IMG/VR virus record: IMGVR_UViG_3300005264_000001
Span: 28,962 to 92,961 of that record
DNA length: 64,000 nucleotides
Source of the DNA: a virus
Direction: 5' to 3' (one strand)
In this document: piece by piece, positions 36,365 through 44,829 of the stretch
Numbering within the stretch: position 1 is the stretch's first letter
Layout of the letters: the number at the start of each line of letters is the position of its first letter
Translations under genes and position numbers: made by a program
Notes under the pieces: generated by a model
The model's database searches: none
Seen by the model: only the letters and a program-made list of their open reading frames with translations
What the model was told of the DNA's origin: nothing

Positions 36365-37663
36365 TTATTTGAACAAGTCACTTACTTTTCTATATTGAGT
36401 TGTAGTGTGTCCTTTAATTGTTTTAGTTTCATACTTAAATCCTTTAAAACTCAAATCTTGATTAAACTTTCTTTGACTTAGAGATTCACCACTCCATTCT
36501 TTATAGATATTATATAACTCTTTATTACTTATAAATGTTAAACTTTTATCTATATAATTTGTTAGTATATCACCTTTTAAATCATAAGTCTTACAATAAT
36601 CAATAAACTGAGTTATTTCGTCTTTAGAGTTCTCTAATAATTGTCTTCTTGCTAAATTATCAAAAGGTTTATCTATCTCATCTCTTGTGACTTCTAAATT
36701 TAGTAGATAAGAATAAAAATGAGCACATTCTAATTCAAAAGCCTTAGTATCTTTCTTACTCAACCATTTACTTAAACCATTAAGAACTAGAACTTTATTT
36801 TCAAATACAGTATATCTTCTATCTGTTGAGTCTAGAATAACAGGCATATCATCATTCGTTGCTATAAAATAATTAATATAATTATCCGTTGTGTACTCTT
36901 GCACTCCTTTCTTATTAATAAGAATTGTTTCACTACCTATTAGATTTTTAAGTTTTGCTAAATCTTTTTCTTGTTTTATTTTAGCTTCATCTAATAATAT
37001 GATAAGTTTATTTTCTTGAACTTGTGTGAAACTACCACTTATATAATCACCATTAATTACGGTACATAGATTATTAAATATGTGTTTTAATATTTTGTCA
37101 AACAATAAACCTTTACCAGCCCCTTGTTCTCCTTTAAATATAATACTTCCAACTATTCTATCATCTGGATTAATAGTAATCCACGAGAATCTTTTATATA
37201 AGAAGTCTGTTTGTCTTTCAACATTACCACAAACATTAGTAGCAATAGCGTGTATCATAGGAAAGTCTTCTTTACTACTATCTTTATTAATTTTATGATG
37301 TTTCATAAAATAAGAATGTCTGTATGTATTTAAATATAAATTTCTATCGTTGTCTTCGAAATATAACTTATCAACTGGGTAAAACCCAACATTTTTAACT
37401 TCTTTAAAATTATCTTTAATATTAATATTTAACTTTTTTCTTAAACTATCAGATGTGTATGTAGGATTAACTACTTTCATTGCTACTACAACTTTATCAC
37501 AATCTTTCTTGAAATTTGTATATATCTTACTAGCGAGTGTTGTGGTCTTACCACGAACAATGTCACCTGTATTTGATAATAACACGTACCCATTATCACT
37601 TATATCGTCATTAATATCTACAAAAGTATATTTATTATTAATCTTTTCTAATAGATTATTCAT
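36365..37663 (-). CDS. superfamily 3 (D5/phage primase-type) helicase
   Basis: 432 residues. A helicase core lies at ~155-270: Walker A GEQGAGKG, Walker B LIILLDEAK and the sensor motif YFIATNDDMP, then the DSTDRRYTVFE arginine-finger region. The C-terminal ~90 residues look like a winged helix (SGESLSQRKFNQDLSFKGFKYE). It unwinds DNA at the origin. The start follows AGGAGGT (10 nt before the ATG); an upstream ATG would lack this. It lies beside an AT-rich spacer that may contain an origin. Confidence 0.8.
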   Translation of the reverse strand: MNNLLEKINNKYTFVDINDDISDNGYVLLSNTGDIVRGKTTTLASKIYTNFKKDCDKVVVAMKVVNPTYTSDSLRKKLNINIKDNFKEVKNVGFYPVDKLYFEDNDRNLYLNTYRHSYFMKHHKINKDSSKEDFPMIHAIATNVCGNVERQTDFLYKRFSWITINPDDRIVGSIIFKGEQGAGKGLLFDKILKHIFNNLCTVINGDYISGSFTQVQENKLIILLDEAKIKQEKDLAKLKNLIGSETILINKKGVQEYTTDNYINYFIATNDDMPVILDSTDRRYTVFENKVLVLNGLSKWLSKKDTKAFELECAHFYSYLLNLEVTRDEIDKPFDNLARRQLLENSKDEITQFIDYCKTYDLKGDILTNYIDKSLTFISNKELYNIYKEWSGESLSQRKFNQDLSFKGFKYETKTIKGHTTTQYRKVSDLFK

Positions 37664-37720
37664 AGTAAAATACCTCCTAATATAAATGATTGTAAACAAC
37701 CCATTATAATTATCAATAGT

Positions 37721-37800
37721 TTTATAAATAGAAGTTGATTCTTATATATTAAAGATGATAAAGAATTGGCGTTCTTATTATTATTTATCTTTTTAATCAT
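37721..37800 (+). ncRNA. candidate short RNA between helicase and HTH genes
   Basis: The plus strand has TTTATAAATAGAAG at 37721-37734, followed by a sequence nearly identical to the promoter of the tRNA-Leu unit at 63095-63125. No rightward gene follows. The presumed transcript (from ~37752) can fold: AAAGATGATAAAGAA with TTCTTATTATTATTTATCTTT, loop TTGGCG. It runs antisense to the end of the HTH gene. Confidence 0.35.
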
Positions 37801-38014
37801 TGTTATTATTCTCCAACTTTACATAAACTTTACAATTCTCTGTATATTCTAGTTTATTTAATTCAACTAGTCCATCTAAAATATTCTTAACTGTTGGTAC
37901 TGACACATCAGTTCTTTCAGAAACATCTTTAACTACAAATACAGTTTCTGCACTTTCTTTTACAAACTTTAAAATAGTTTCAAAGTTTTCTTTTTTAGTC
38001 TTTTTAATTACCAT
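37793..38014 (-). CDS. winged helix-turn-helix protein
   Basis: 73 residues beginning MVIKKTKKENF. KDVSERTDVSVPTVKNILDGLVELNKLEYTENCKVYVKLE is a helix-turn-helix with a beta wing, MarR/ArsR-like. The late-class box TTTTTAAATATATTG (38036-38050, plus strand) precedes it. It lies next to the helicase and the putative origin spacer, so a transcription or replication switch is plausible. Confidence 0.6.
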   Translation of the reverse strand: MVIKKTKKENFETILKFVKESAETVFVVKDVSERTDVSVPTVKNILDGLVELNKLEYTENCKVYVKLENNNND

Positions 38015-38029
38015 ATTAATAAGAATCAT

Positions 38030-38394
38030 TAATCCTTTTTAAATATATTGTCATTTTTCAATATAAATCATTATTTTACAATAAAATTAATTAAGTCAAT
38101 AAAATTAATTAAGTTAATAAAAATATATAACTTAATAAAAATATATAAGTTTAAAAAGTTATATATTTAATAATTATGTAGTATTGACGTTCTACTACTT
38201 AAATTCTTTATTTTATTATATTAAATATTTAAATATATAAATAAATAGAGTTAACACAAAAATATCATAAAATAAATAAACACAAAAATTTTATATATTT
38301 AAATATTTAATAGTTAAATCTAAGAATTCGTATGTTACAGCTTGTGTATTATCATATATAAATTATATATGATAAATATTTTAAAGTTATTTAT
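38030..38394. other. very AT-rich 365-bp spacer, candidate origin
   Basis: No gene. It holds direct repeats (ATAAAATTAATTAAGT twice at 38080-38120; CTTAATAAAAATATATAA twice at 38112-38150), the inverted repeat ATCATATA-AA-TTATATATGAT-like element near 38351-38373 and GTAGTATTGACGTTCTACTAC (38180-38200). Neighbouring helicase and HTH genes fit an origin or its control region. Confidence 0.4.
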
Positions 38395-38922
38395 CTAAAA
38401 TTTGTGTTTTACTTGTATGTCTGCAATTATCTTACTATTAACATTAAGTTCATTATAAACTTTAATTGTGTTTTGTAAATATCCTACGATATCAAGTAAA
38501 TTTAACTTACTTACAAATTCTTTTTCTTCGTATTTCATCATTTCACCATTAAAATTTAAAACTTCTTGGGCTAATTTAGAATGATGTTTTATAAGCATCA
38601 TATCATAGTTAGGACAATGCATGTCTAAAATTTCATCTCTAATTTCTGACATAATATCGTGTGTTTCATTATATTCATCTGTACTTATACTATTTGAAAA
38701 GTAAATAGGGCAAGATTGATACCAATAACCCATTGCCGTTTTTCTTGCATAAGACATAGTGACCAATCTTACAAATAAAGCTCTATCTTCTAGTAAACTA
38801 TTAACTACTTTATGTTGAGCTAACAAAACATTTACTCTATTAAATTTCTCGTAACAATATGTTTTAAATTTAACTTCCCTATCTTCCAAATCTCGTTTAA
38901 ATTCTTCTTTATTATATGTCAT
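38395..38922 (-). CDS. unknown early protein
   Basis: 175 residues, helical, with several Cys and Met residues and no family recognised (NVLLAQHKVVNSLLEDRALFVRLVTMSYARKTAMGYW). Starts 2 nt after the upstream gene stop. Stop codon TAG. Confidence 0.6.
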   Translation of the reverse strand: MTYNKEEFKRDLEDREVKFKTYCYEKFNRVNVLLAQHKVVNSLLEDRALFVRLVTMSYARKTAMGYWYQSCPIYFSNSISTDEYNETHDIMSEIRDEILDMHCPNYDMMLIKHHSKLAQEVLNFNGEMMKYEEKEFVSKLNLLDIVGYLQNTIKVYNELNVNSKIIADIQVKHKF

Positions 38923-38924
38923 TT

Positions 38925-39098
38925 TTAATCACAACTCCTTAATCTTTGAAATGTGATGATAAAGTTTTTATCATCATTATCAATCTTATGAACAGAAGTA
39001 TCATATTGACTCATTGTGTATTTTTCTTCATATTCATCAATAGTTAAATCTAAATCTGCATCTTTACTTACTTTTATTATTTCTTTTATCTTTGTCAT
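38925..39098 (-). CDS. small early protein, unknown
   Basis: 57 residues starting MTKIKEIIKVSKDADLDL, acidic middle. Its TATA box (39121-39128) is embedded in the stop region of the upstream gene, so the ATG at 39098 is preferred over earlier in-frame ATGs. Confidence 0.55.
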   Translation of the reverse strand: MTKIKEIIKVSKDADLDLTIDEYEEKYTMSQYDTSVHKIDNDDKNFIITFQRLRSCD

Positions 39099-39120
39099 AA
39101 TAATAGTAATACTCTTACCT

Positions 39121-39420
39121 TTATAAAGATTTGTATTTAAACCCATAAATATATTTAGATGAACTCTTTGAATTTTCCCAATTATCACAAGTACGATATT
39201 GTCTTACTTTGCTAATATTATTTGCTTTATTAAATTCCTCAATCTTGTCTTCAGGAAGTGTTATTTTTCTCTTATGTGAAATTACAATTAAATATCTACA
39301 TCCCATTATCACCTCAAAATTAAAATATAATCTTTCAAAAAATGTATAGTTGATATTAAAATACTTACATATATCTTCAGGAGTTATTTCAACAATTTCC
39401 TCTATCTTAATCTTAGCCAT
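39121..39420 (-). CDS. unknown early protein
   Basis: 99 residues; ends YKSL-stop where the codons form the TATA box of the next gene. TAATG overlap with rtcB upstream shows operon membership. No family recognised. Confidence 0.55.
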   Translation of the reverse strand: MAKIKIEEIVEITPEDICKYFNINYTFFERLYFNFEVIMGCRYLIVISHKRKITLPEDKIEEFNKANNISKVRQYRTCDNWENSKSSSKYIYGFKYKSL

Positions 39421-40538
39421 TATGCTTTTATATTAAGCACAGGCTTAACCCTCCTTAAAATAGTCGCTGTTGGTTCAATAGCGTCTTCAATTACTTTTGC
39501 ATCTTTATAAGCATTAGGTGCCTCGTCAAGAGTACTTTGTGATATACTTGTACTATACACATTAGCATCTTTCATTTGAGTTTGAAATTCTTCTAAACTT
39601 AATTCTCTCTTAGCTTTTGCTCTTGAATACAATCTACCAGCTCCATGTGGTGCTGAATTATTCCAATCAGGATTACTTTTACCTTCACAAATTAAAAGAC
39701 CATCCTTCATATTAAAAGGTATAACCATTTTCTCACCTACGTATGAACGAATAGCTCCCTTTCTAATAATACCATCTCTAAAATCCATAAAGTTATGAAC
39801 TGAGGATATACGTTCTGTTTCATGTACAACTTTAAAATCAAACACTTCTTTTAACATAATATTTATCATTTCTACTCTATTTAAATCAGCATATTCTTGA
39901 GCGATTGACATATCATACAAATAATCTGAACTATCTTCCTCAGATAAGAACGCTAACTCTTTACAAGTTTGAGTTTTATCTGTTTCAATAGCTATCTTTT
40001 GCCAATAGTCACAAACTTCTTTACCAAATCTTCTACTTCCTGAATGTACAGTCAACCAATAGTCACCAGTCTCATCTTTACCTAACTCAATAAAGTGATT
40101 ACCACCTCCAAGTGTTCCAATTTGTTTTAGTACATTACTTGTCTCTAATTTATTAATCTTCTTACAAATTAAATCAATTTGTCCATAAGTTCCCATATTT
40201 ACATTTGTTTCTTTTTCCTTACTCTTAAATCCAAGTGGTACATATTTTCTAATTAAAATATCTGTGTCTTTTAAGGTCAATGGTATATGTTTACCTATAT
40301 TTACAGATAGAACCCCACATCCGATATCTACAGATATCACGTTGGGACAAACTCTCTTTCCTATTGGACAAGTAAATCCAATAACACTACCTTTCCCCAA
40401 ATGACAGTCAGGCATTACTTTAATAGGAACATCTTTGAAATGTTCTACATTACAGAGACTTTGTATTTGTGAGTAAGTCGCTGCGTCAATATCTTCTGTC
40501 ATTACTTTTGCTGTGTTGTATTTTCCTTTAATTTCCAT
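39420..40538 (-). CDS. rtcB: RNA-splicing ligase RtcB
   Basis: 372 residues, a compact RtcB. Motifs: MPDCHLGKGS (42-51), SVDIGCG (D71, C74, metal ligands), LGGGNHFIE (H147), HSGSRRFG (H165), VHNFMD (H248) and SAPHGAGR with H298 as the nucleotidyl-accepting histidine. RtcB joins 2',3'-cyclic phosphate and 5'-OH RNA ends and is the tRNA-splicing ligase of archaea. It lies in the same leftward operon as a CCA-adding enzyme. No Archease gene is seen. Confidence 0.9.
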   Translation of the reverse strand: MEIKGKYNTAKVMTEDIDAATYSQIQSLCNVEHFKDVPIKVMPDCHLGKGSVIGFTCPIGKRVCPNVISVDIGCGVLSVNIGKHIPLTLKDTDILIRKYVPLGFKSKEKETNVNMGTYGQIDLICKKINKLETSNVLKQIGTLGGGNHFIELGKDETGDYWLTVHSGSRRFGKEVCDYWQKIAIETDKTQTCKELAFLSEEDSSDYLYDMSIAQEYADLNRVEMINIMLKEVFDFKVVHETERISSVHNFMDFRDGIIRKGAIRSYVGEKMVIPFNMKDGLLICEGKSNPDWNNSAPHGAGRLYSRAKAKRELSLEEFQTQMKDANVYSTSISQSTLDEAPNAYKDAKVIEDAIEPTATILRRVKPVLNIKA

Positions 40539-41025
40539 TTTTCATAAATTCCTCCATATATTCAATTGCTTCCTTTTCAGTAGGAAATATATAACTTGTA
40601 AATTTACCTGTTTTGTAAATATATAATGTAACAATATATTCATCAATACCTTCTTCTAATTCAAATGTATCGTTTACTCTTTGATAACAATCTTTATAGA
40701 TTGTGTTTTCAGTTCTCTTTTGTTCCCATTTTATGATTTCTCTTACCATAATAATAGTAATGATTGAACCTTTATAAGTCTTTGCTTTTCTCAACTCCAC
40801 GAAACCATGAATTGAACTTAAATCATTTACTACTTCAAACTTATTACATCCACCATGAGCATTTATACTAAGTTGTCTTTCTTCTCCTGTATGTTTAAGA
40901 TGCTTATAAGTAAATATACTACATACACCCCAATCATCTTTTAACTTACTGTGTTTACAGAACTTACAACATTTAAACATTGTGTAATCTACACTTTTCA
41001 AAACTTCTAATTTATTTAAGTCCAT
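40528..41025 (-). CDS. zinc-binding N-terminal protein continuous with a second start at 40749
   Basis: 165 residues if read whole. Residues 18-65 contain CCKFCKH...CSIF...GGC, a zinc-type cluster. The frame then runs through an early promoter, which it translates as RKAKTYKGSIITIIM, and continues as MVREIIKWEQ, identical in style to other leaderless early gene starts. The 73-residue segment 40528-40749 should therefore also be made from its own promoter. Whether the long form is a true fusion or a lost stop codon is open. Confidence 0.6.
   Translation of the reverse strand: MDLNKLEVLKSVDYTMFKCCKFCKHSKLKDDWGVCSIFTYKHLKHTGEERQLSINAHGGCNKFEVVNDLSSIHGFVELRKAKTYKGSIITIIMVREIIKWEQKRTENTIYKDCYQRVNDTFELEEGIDEYIVTLYIYKTGKFTSYIFPTEKEAIEYMEEFMKNGN
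40741..40796 (-). repeat. early promoter cassette, second pair
   Basis: The reverse complement is nearly identical to 6727-6780 (one or two differences over about 55 bp) and includes GCAAAGACTTATAAA (40771-40785 here) plus the first codons ATGGTAAGAGAA. Confidence 0.8.
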
Positions 41026-41212
41026 TATTCAAATCACTAACTGACAACTTAACGTGCGTCCATTTTATAGTCTTTACTTTTATAGTATGACAATTCTTAC
41101 ATAAATATGTTATACTACAGCAAGGAATTTTACATCCGTAACTTGTATCAATAAAATTAAATGTTTTGATTGGTTCATAATTATGAAAACCAAATATACA
41201 ACTTAATTTCAT
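41012..41212 (-). CDS. small zinc-ribbon protein
   Basis: 66 residues with CKIPCCSITYLCKNC, an approximate CxxxCC...CxxC cluster. Overlaps both neighbours by a few bases (ATGA junction upstream). Confidence 0.55.
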   Translation of the reverse strand: MKLSCIFGFHNYEPIKTFNFIDTSYGCKIPCCSITYLCKNCHTIKVKTIKWTHVKLSVSDLNNGLK

Positions 41213-41358
41213 TTTGACACACCATTTTTATATAAGTCACTCTTTAAGAATAGTTGGAATTTCAAACTTTCGTTTTCGTCCCACAACTCTTTACATCTCT
41301 TTTCTAGAAACTCGTTTCTAATACTTAAACGTTTATTTTGTGCTTCTGTTTGATTCAT
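41209..41358 (-). CDS. micro-protein, unknown (49 aa)
   Basis: 49 residues, MNQTEAQNKRLSIRNEFLEK and onward, helical and charged. Its ATG overlaps the stop of 41355 and its TGA overlaps the next ATG, so it fits exactly between two genes. The exact joints at both ends are the evidence for it. Confidence 0.6.
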   Translation of the reverse strand: MNQTEAQNKRLSIRNEFLEKRCKELWDENESLKFQLFLKSDLYKNGVSK

Positions 41359-41975
41359 TTGTTAACCTCAGGATAACCAATACATAATAAATCATCTTTC
41401 TTTACTTCACAATCAATTCCATTATTTTTTATATCGTCTATCAACTCTCTTGTATCACAAGGTTTAAATAATATATGATAACCATTTTGAGTTTCAATCT
41501 TGAAATTAGCTTGAATATTTCTATTTGTTAACATACACAAAACAACTTCATCATTTTCTTTTTCATCTAAGTCTAACATAAAGTAATCTTTCTTACAAGG
41601 ATTTCTCGCTAAACACGAAATCCATTCTTTATCTACATTTACAATTTTAGTCATAATGTTTGGGTCATTTGAAATCTCATAATCCCAATTAGCCATTTTC
41701 TCTTTAAGATTCTTATATGCTTTCTTAACATTACGAGCATTGTAATTAACATATAATTTGTAATTATGTTTATCATCTAACTCAATTAATCCTGTAATCT
41801 CTTTATGAGCTCTTTCTAAACTCAACTCATTAGTTACAAGTCTTCTATATACAATTTCTTTTGCATGTGTAATATCATCGTTATCTTTCTTACGGCTTAT
41901 ACCTAAAATAAAGTATGAACCTTTATTAAAGTCAATTATTTCTTTTACCTTATCTATACTTATATATTTCATCAT
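41355..41975 (-). CDS. unknown, possibly primase-like
   Basis: 206 residues. Contains DYFMLDLDEKENDEVV (~143-158) and ETQNGYHILFKP (~175-186). An acidic D-x-D patch followed by a T-x-NG-x-H strand recalls archaeo-eukaryotic primase-fold proteins, but the remainder does not match a known primase. A conserved phage protein of unknown function is the safer statement. Confidence 0.4.
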   Translation of the reverse strand: MMKYISIDKVKEIIDFNKGSYFILGISRKKDNDDITHAKEIVYRRLVTNELSLERAHKEITGLIELDDKHNYKLYVNYNARNVKKAYKNLKEKMANWDYEISNDPNIMTKIVNVDKEWISCLARNPCKKDYFMLDLDEKENDEVVLCMLTNRNIQANFKIETQNGYHILFKPCDTRELIDDIKNNGIDCEVKKDDLLCIGYPEVNK

Positions 41976-42115
41976 TTTTTAAACTCACAACCAACACAAG
42001 ATATATCTTTATCTTCTACAATTTCTCCATTTTTATATTTCAAAATTTCATCATCTTCTCCTCTACATTTGGAACAAAGTCCAACAGCTTTTACACTAAT
42101 TATTTCTACACTCAT
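41972..42115 (-). CDS. zinc-ribbon micro-protein (47 aa)
   Basis: 47 residues with two Cys pairs, CSKC (14-17) and CVGC (40-43), a minimal zinc ribbon. ATGA overlaps on both sides. Confidence 0.6.
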   Translation of the reverse strand: MSVEIISVKAVGLCSKCRGEDDEILKYKNGEIVEDKDISCVGCEFKK

Positions 42116-42291
42116 TTGTCTTCATCTCCACCTAACTGAATTATTTTTTCAGAATAACCAATATCTGTAATCTCAATATTCTCAAAACTTCTAACACTCA
42201 AAAACATGTCAGTAACACCATCAGTAAATGTAAACTGGATATCAAAATCCTCATAATCTTTTAACTCTTCTATTAATTCTTTCACTTTCAT
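42112..42291 (-). CDS. micro-protein, unknown (59 aa)
   Basis: 59 residues: MKVKELIEELKDYEDFDIQF then a beta-rich end. The N-terminal 'ELIEELKxYxxD' pattern is common in small phage proteins. ATGA overlaps on both sides. Confidence 0.6.
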   Translation of the reverse strand: MKVKELIEELKDYEDFDIQFTFTDGVTDMFLSVRSFENIEITDIGYSEKIIQLGGDEDK

Positions 42292-42698
42292 TCTTCTTTA
42301 TCCTCTTTGTTATGATATAAATCTATATTTTTAATGTTCTTACTTTTTAACCAATCATCATGTGCTTTCCAAAACAATTCCTCGTTTAATTTTAATGCTA
42401 CTTGTATTGCTCCATTATTAAGTGCGTGATTTTTATTAGATATTCTTTGTTCTTCATCTATTCTCTTTTTCCACTTTTCCTCAAATGTTAAATCATCTTC
42501 TTTATCTACTAAATTTTCTTTTACAAATTGACCTAATTCAAAAGCCTTTTCTGCAATCCTTCTTATATAAAAGTCCTCATCTTCTTTAAATTGGAATGAA
42601 CTTCCAAATAGATATTTTTTAAAACCAAATAAACCTTTAGTTTCAAATAAATCATTGTTTGTTAATTCAAATATCTCGTCTTTATTTAATTTTCTCAT
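42288..42698 (-). CDS. unknown early protein
   Basis: 136 residues, charged and helical; LFGFKKYLFGSSFQFKEDEDFYIRRIAEKAFELGQF. No family recognised. Overlaps the CCA enzyme stop. Confidence 0.55.
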   Translation of the reverse strand: MRKLNKDEIFELTNNDLFETKGLFGFKKYLFGSSFQFKEDEDFYIRRIAEKAFELGQFVKENLVDKEDDLTFEEKWKKRIDEEQRISNKNHALNNGAIQVALKLNEELFWKAHDDWLKSKNIKNIDLYHNKEDKEE

Positions 42699-44089
42699 TC
42701 GTCTAACCCTCTATGAATAGTAACAAATTCTTTTAATTTTTCAAATTCATTCTCAATTTCACCATCACAAACCATTTCAAATAATGGTTCTAAGATTTCT
42801 TTAAACTCTGGACCTGGTTTCATACCCAGCGCAATTAAATCTTTACCTCCAAATTTCATATCCCCAATTTTAAAAGGTGTTTCTTTTTCTTTCAATTCGT
42901 AAAACTTCTTAATTATTTTGTTACCGGCATTAAATATTTCTAAACCTGTAACTTTCTCAAAAACTTTAACTACACTTTCACTTAGTTTAATTGGATTCTT
43001 CTTTTTATTTCCATGACAATCACAAAAGATAAGACTTCCTAATTCTTCAACAGTTACACCATTTTCTTCTAGTTCATTAAATAATTTAATATAAGTATTG
43101 GTTTTAATTGGATTACCTTCAATCATATATCCAAACATATGTCTTCTAATTAAACAATGAACATAATTAATTTCTTCAGTACTTGCTCCAAGATGTTTCA
43201 ACATATATTTCTTCATCAAACTTGCACCTTCTTTTTCATGACCATAAAAATGTGTACCTGTAACAAAATCATGTGTTCTAGTTCTAGCTTTTCCAATATC
43301 ATGAAATAAAGCACTCATAATAAATAAAGGATTATTTGAAATCTTTTGAGCTTCTTGCATTGTATAAATACAGTGTTCTCTTGGTGTTTCGTCATGAAAA
43401 TCTCCACCATCCATTTCCATTTCAGTTCTAAACCAAGTTAAAGGAAACATCTCACTAGCCCAGTATTTAATATGTTTCTCTTTTAAATAAGGTAATACTT
43501 TTTTAAATGAAATCCAAGTTCTTTCTTTTGCAACTCCACTAGTGTCAAACTCTTCAATAGCTTTTAATGTTTCTTCTTCAATATCAAAGCCTAATCTATC
43601 AGCTTGTTCTAAGTATCTGAAATATCTCCCATCATCTTCATTTAATCTATCTCTGGGTTCTCCAACAGCTCTTACAATTTTATCTCTAATATCTTCTAAC
43701 CCTTGGTAATTAAACGCATTACTAGAATGTATAATTCCATCACTTTTACAACATATACAATTCATAAACGCGTCGCAGGTTGCTTGATGTTCAAAAATAT
43801 CATTTCCAACTTCTTTTCTATCACCACTATTTCTATATTGAGAAATTTCTGTATCATCTACGATTACAGTTAGAATCTTTTCTTGTCTTTCTTCTCCACC
43901 AATAACTTTACCTTGTGGAAATACTTTTAGAATATCTGAACAATTTGTAAAGAGGTCAAAATCATGTGGTTCTATCTCTAATAAACTATCACGAATTGCA
44001 CCACCTATCAAAAATACCTCGAAACCTTCAGCTTCAAGTGTCTTCATCATGTCTTTAACTTTGTTTGGTATTACGATTTTTTTCATCAT
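42695..44089 (-). CDS. CCA-adding / poly(A) polymerase-type tRNA nucleotidyltransferase with HD domain
   Basis: 464 residues. N-terminal nucleotidyltransferase: GGAIRDSLLEIEPHDFDLFT (GG and D-x-D). RYFRYLEQADRLGFDIEEET is the family's RRD/flexible neck region (~155-175), and ERTWISFKKVL follows. Then an HD domain: EHCIYTMQEA ... ALFHDIGKARTR ... HEKEGASLMKKYM. This is the bacterial class II architecture; archaea normally use class I enzymes. It adds or repairs the CCA end of tRNAs. The tRNA genes in this window do not encode CCA. Early box at 44111-44125. Confidence 0.8.
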   Translation of the reverse strand: MMKKIVIPNKVKDMMKTLEAEGFEVFLIGGAIRDSLLEIEPHDFDLFTNCSDILKVFPQGKVIGGEERQEKILTVIVDDTEISQYRNSGDRKEVGNDIFEHQATCDAFMNCICCKSDGIIHSSNAFNYQGLEDIRDKIVRAVGEPRDRLNEDDGRYFRYLEQADRLGFDIEEETLKAIEEFDTSGVAKERTWISFKKVLPYLKEKHIKYWASEMFPLTWFRTEMEMDGGDFHDETPREHCIYTMQEAQKISNNPLFIMSALFHDIGKARTRTHDFVTGTHFYGHEKEGASLMKKYMLKHLGASTEEINYVHCLIRRHMFGYMIEGNPIKTNTYIKLFNELEENGVTVEELGSLIFCDCHGNKKKNPIKLSESVVKVFEKVTGLEIFNAGNKIIKKFYELKEKETPFKIGDMKFGGKDLIALGMKPGPEFKEILEPLFEMVCDGEIENEFEKLKEFVTIHRGLDE

Positions 44090-44104
44090 AATAATAATAA
44101 TGTT

Positions 44105-44278
44105 CTATTGTTTATAAGTCTTTGCTTTTCTAATCTTATCACAACTAATACACTTATATTTTACAGGTACTTCATGTTGTGGTCTAACACCACCCCAATA
44201 AACAACTCTGAACTCTCCACACGTACACAGAGTATCTAAATTAATTATCTCTTTCCCGATTAATTCACTTTTCATCAT
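44105..44278 (-). CDS. zinc-ribbon micro-protein (57 aa)
   Basis: 57 residues with CTCG (18-21) and CISC (43-46). Its last codons, RKAKTYKQ-stop, are the early promoter of the CCA enzyme gene (box at 44111-44125). ATGA overlap with the upstream gene. Confidence 0.6.
   Translation of the reverse strand: MMKSELIGKEIINLDTLCTCGEFRVVYWGGVRPQHEVPVKYKCISCDKIRKAKTYKQ
44111..44125 (-). promoter_or_regulatory. early promoter of CCA-rtcB operon, inside coding sequence
   Basis: Minus-strand GCAAAGACTTATAAA, 21 nt before the ATG at 44089; overlaps the last codons of the upstream gene. Confidence 0.75.
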
Positions 44279-44658
44279 TTTGTTTTCCTCTTAATAATAT
44301 CCATACATCTCTTAATTTCTAAACTTAATTCATTATAATCAGAACTTTTTATATTCATTGTACTATTATGAGGTAAATCAACTCTAAATTTATTTAAACT
44401 TCTGGATGCTTTACTTAAATAAAATCTTGTTTCTTCTAATAATTTAAAATCTTTATCTTTGTGAAATTTAATAATACAACATGCTATGTAGTCTAACATT
44501 CCACTTGTATTATAAAAACTATCTGTATCTAATACATACTTCTTATTTCGATAACACAATACAATTTCATCTTTCTCATTAATAGCAAAATCTATACTCT
44601 TAATTTTTTGTTTATAGAATTTCATAAGTTTCTGAATCCTAGTATTTTTATGTATCAT
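44275..44658 (-). CDS. unknown early protein
   Basis: 127 residues, basic, helical; no family recognised. TATA box TTTATAA at 44680-44686. Confidence 0.55.
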   Translation of the reverse strand: MIHKNTRIQKLMKFYKQKIKSIDFAINEKDEIVLCYRNKKYVLDTDSFYNTSGMLDYIACCIIKFHKDKDFKLLEETRFYLSKASRSLNKFRVDLPHNSTMNIKSSDYNELSLEIKRCMDIIKRKTK

Positions 44659-44719
44659 AGAATAAGTAATGTGTATGTGTTTATAAGTTTTTTGTAATAG
44701 ATGCCCAGTCTTATATCGT

Positions 44720-44755
44720 CACAATATGTTTTTATCTTTTTATTGACATCTATTG
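44720..44755. repeat. palindromic operator-like element, copy 1
   Basis: The reverse complement contains AAAAGATAAAAACATATTG and then TGACGATATA. It is a near copy of 47808-47842, where the core is the perfect palindrome TATTGT-T-ACAATA. Confidence 0.4.
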
Positions 44756-44829
44756 TATATAGTAAAATAAGATATGTTTATAAACATATGTGTAGAAACA
44801 GAATCTTTTATATATGACTTGTTGTCACT

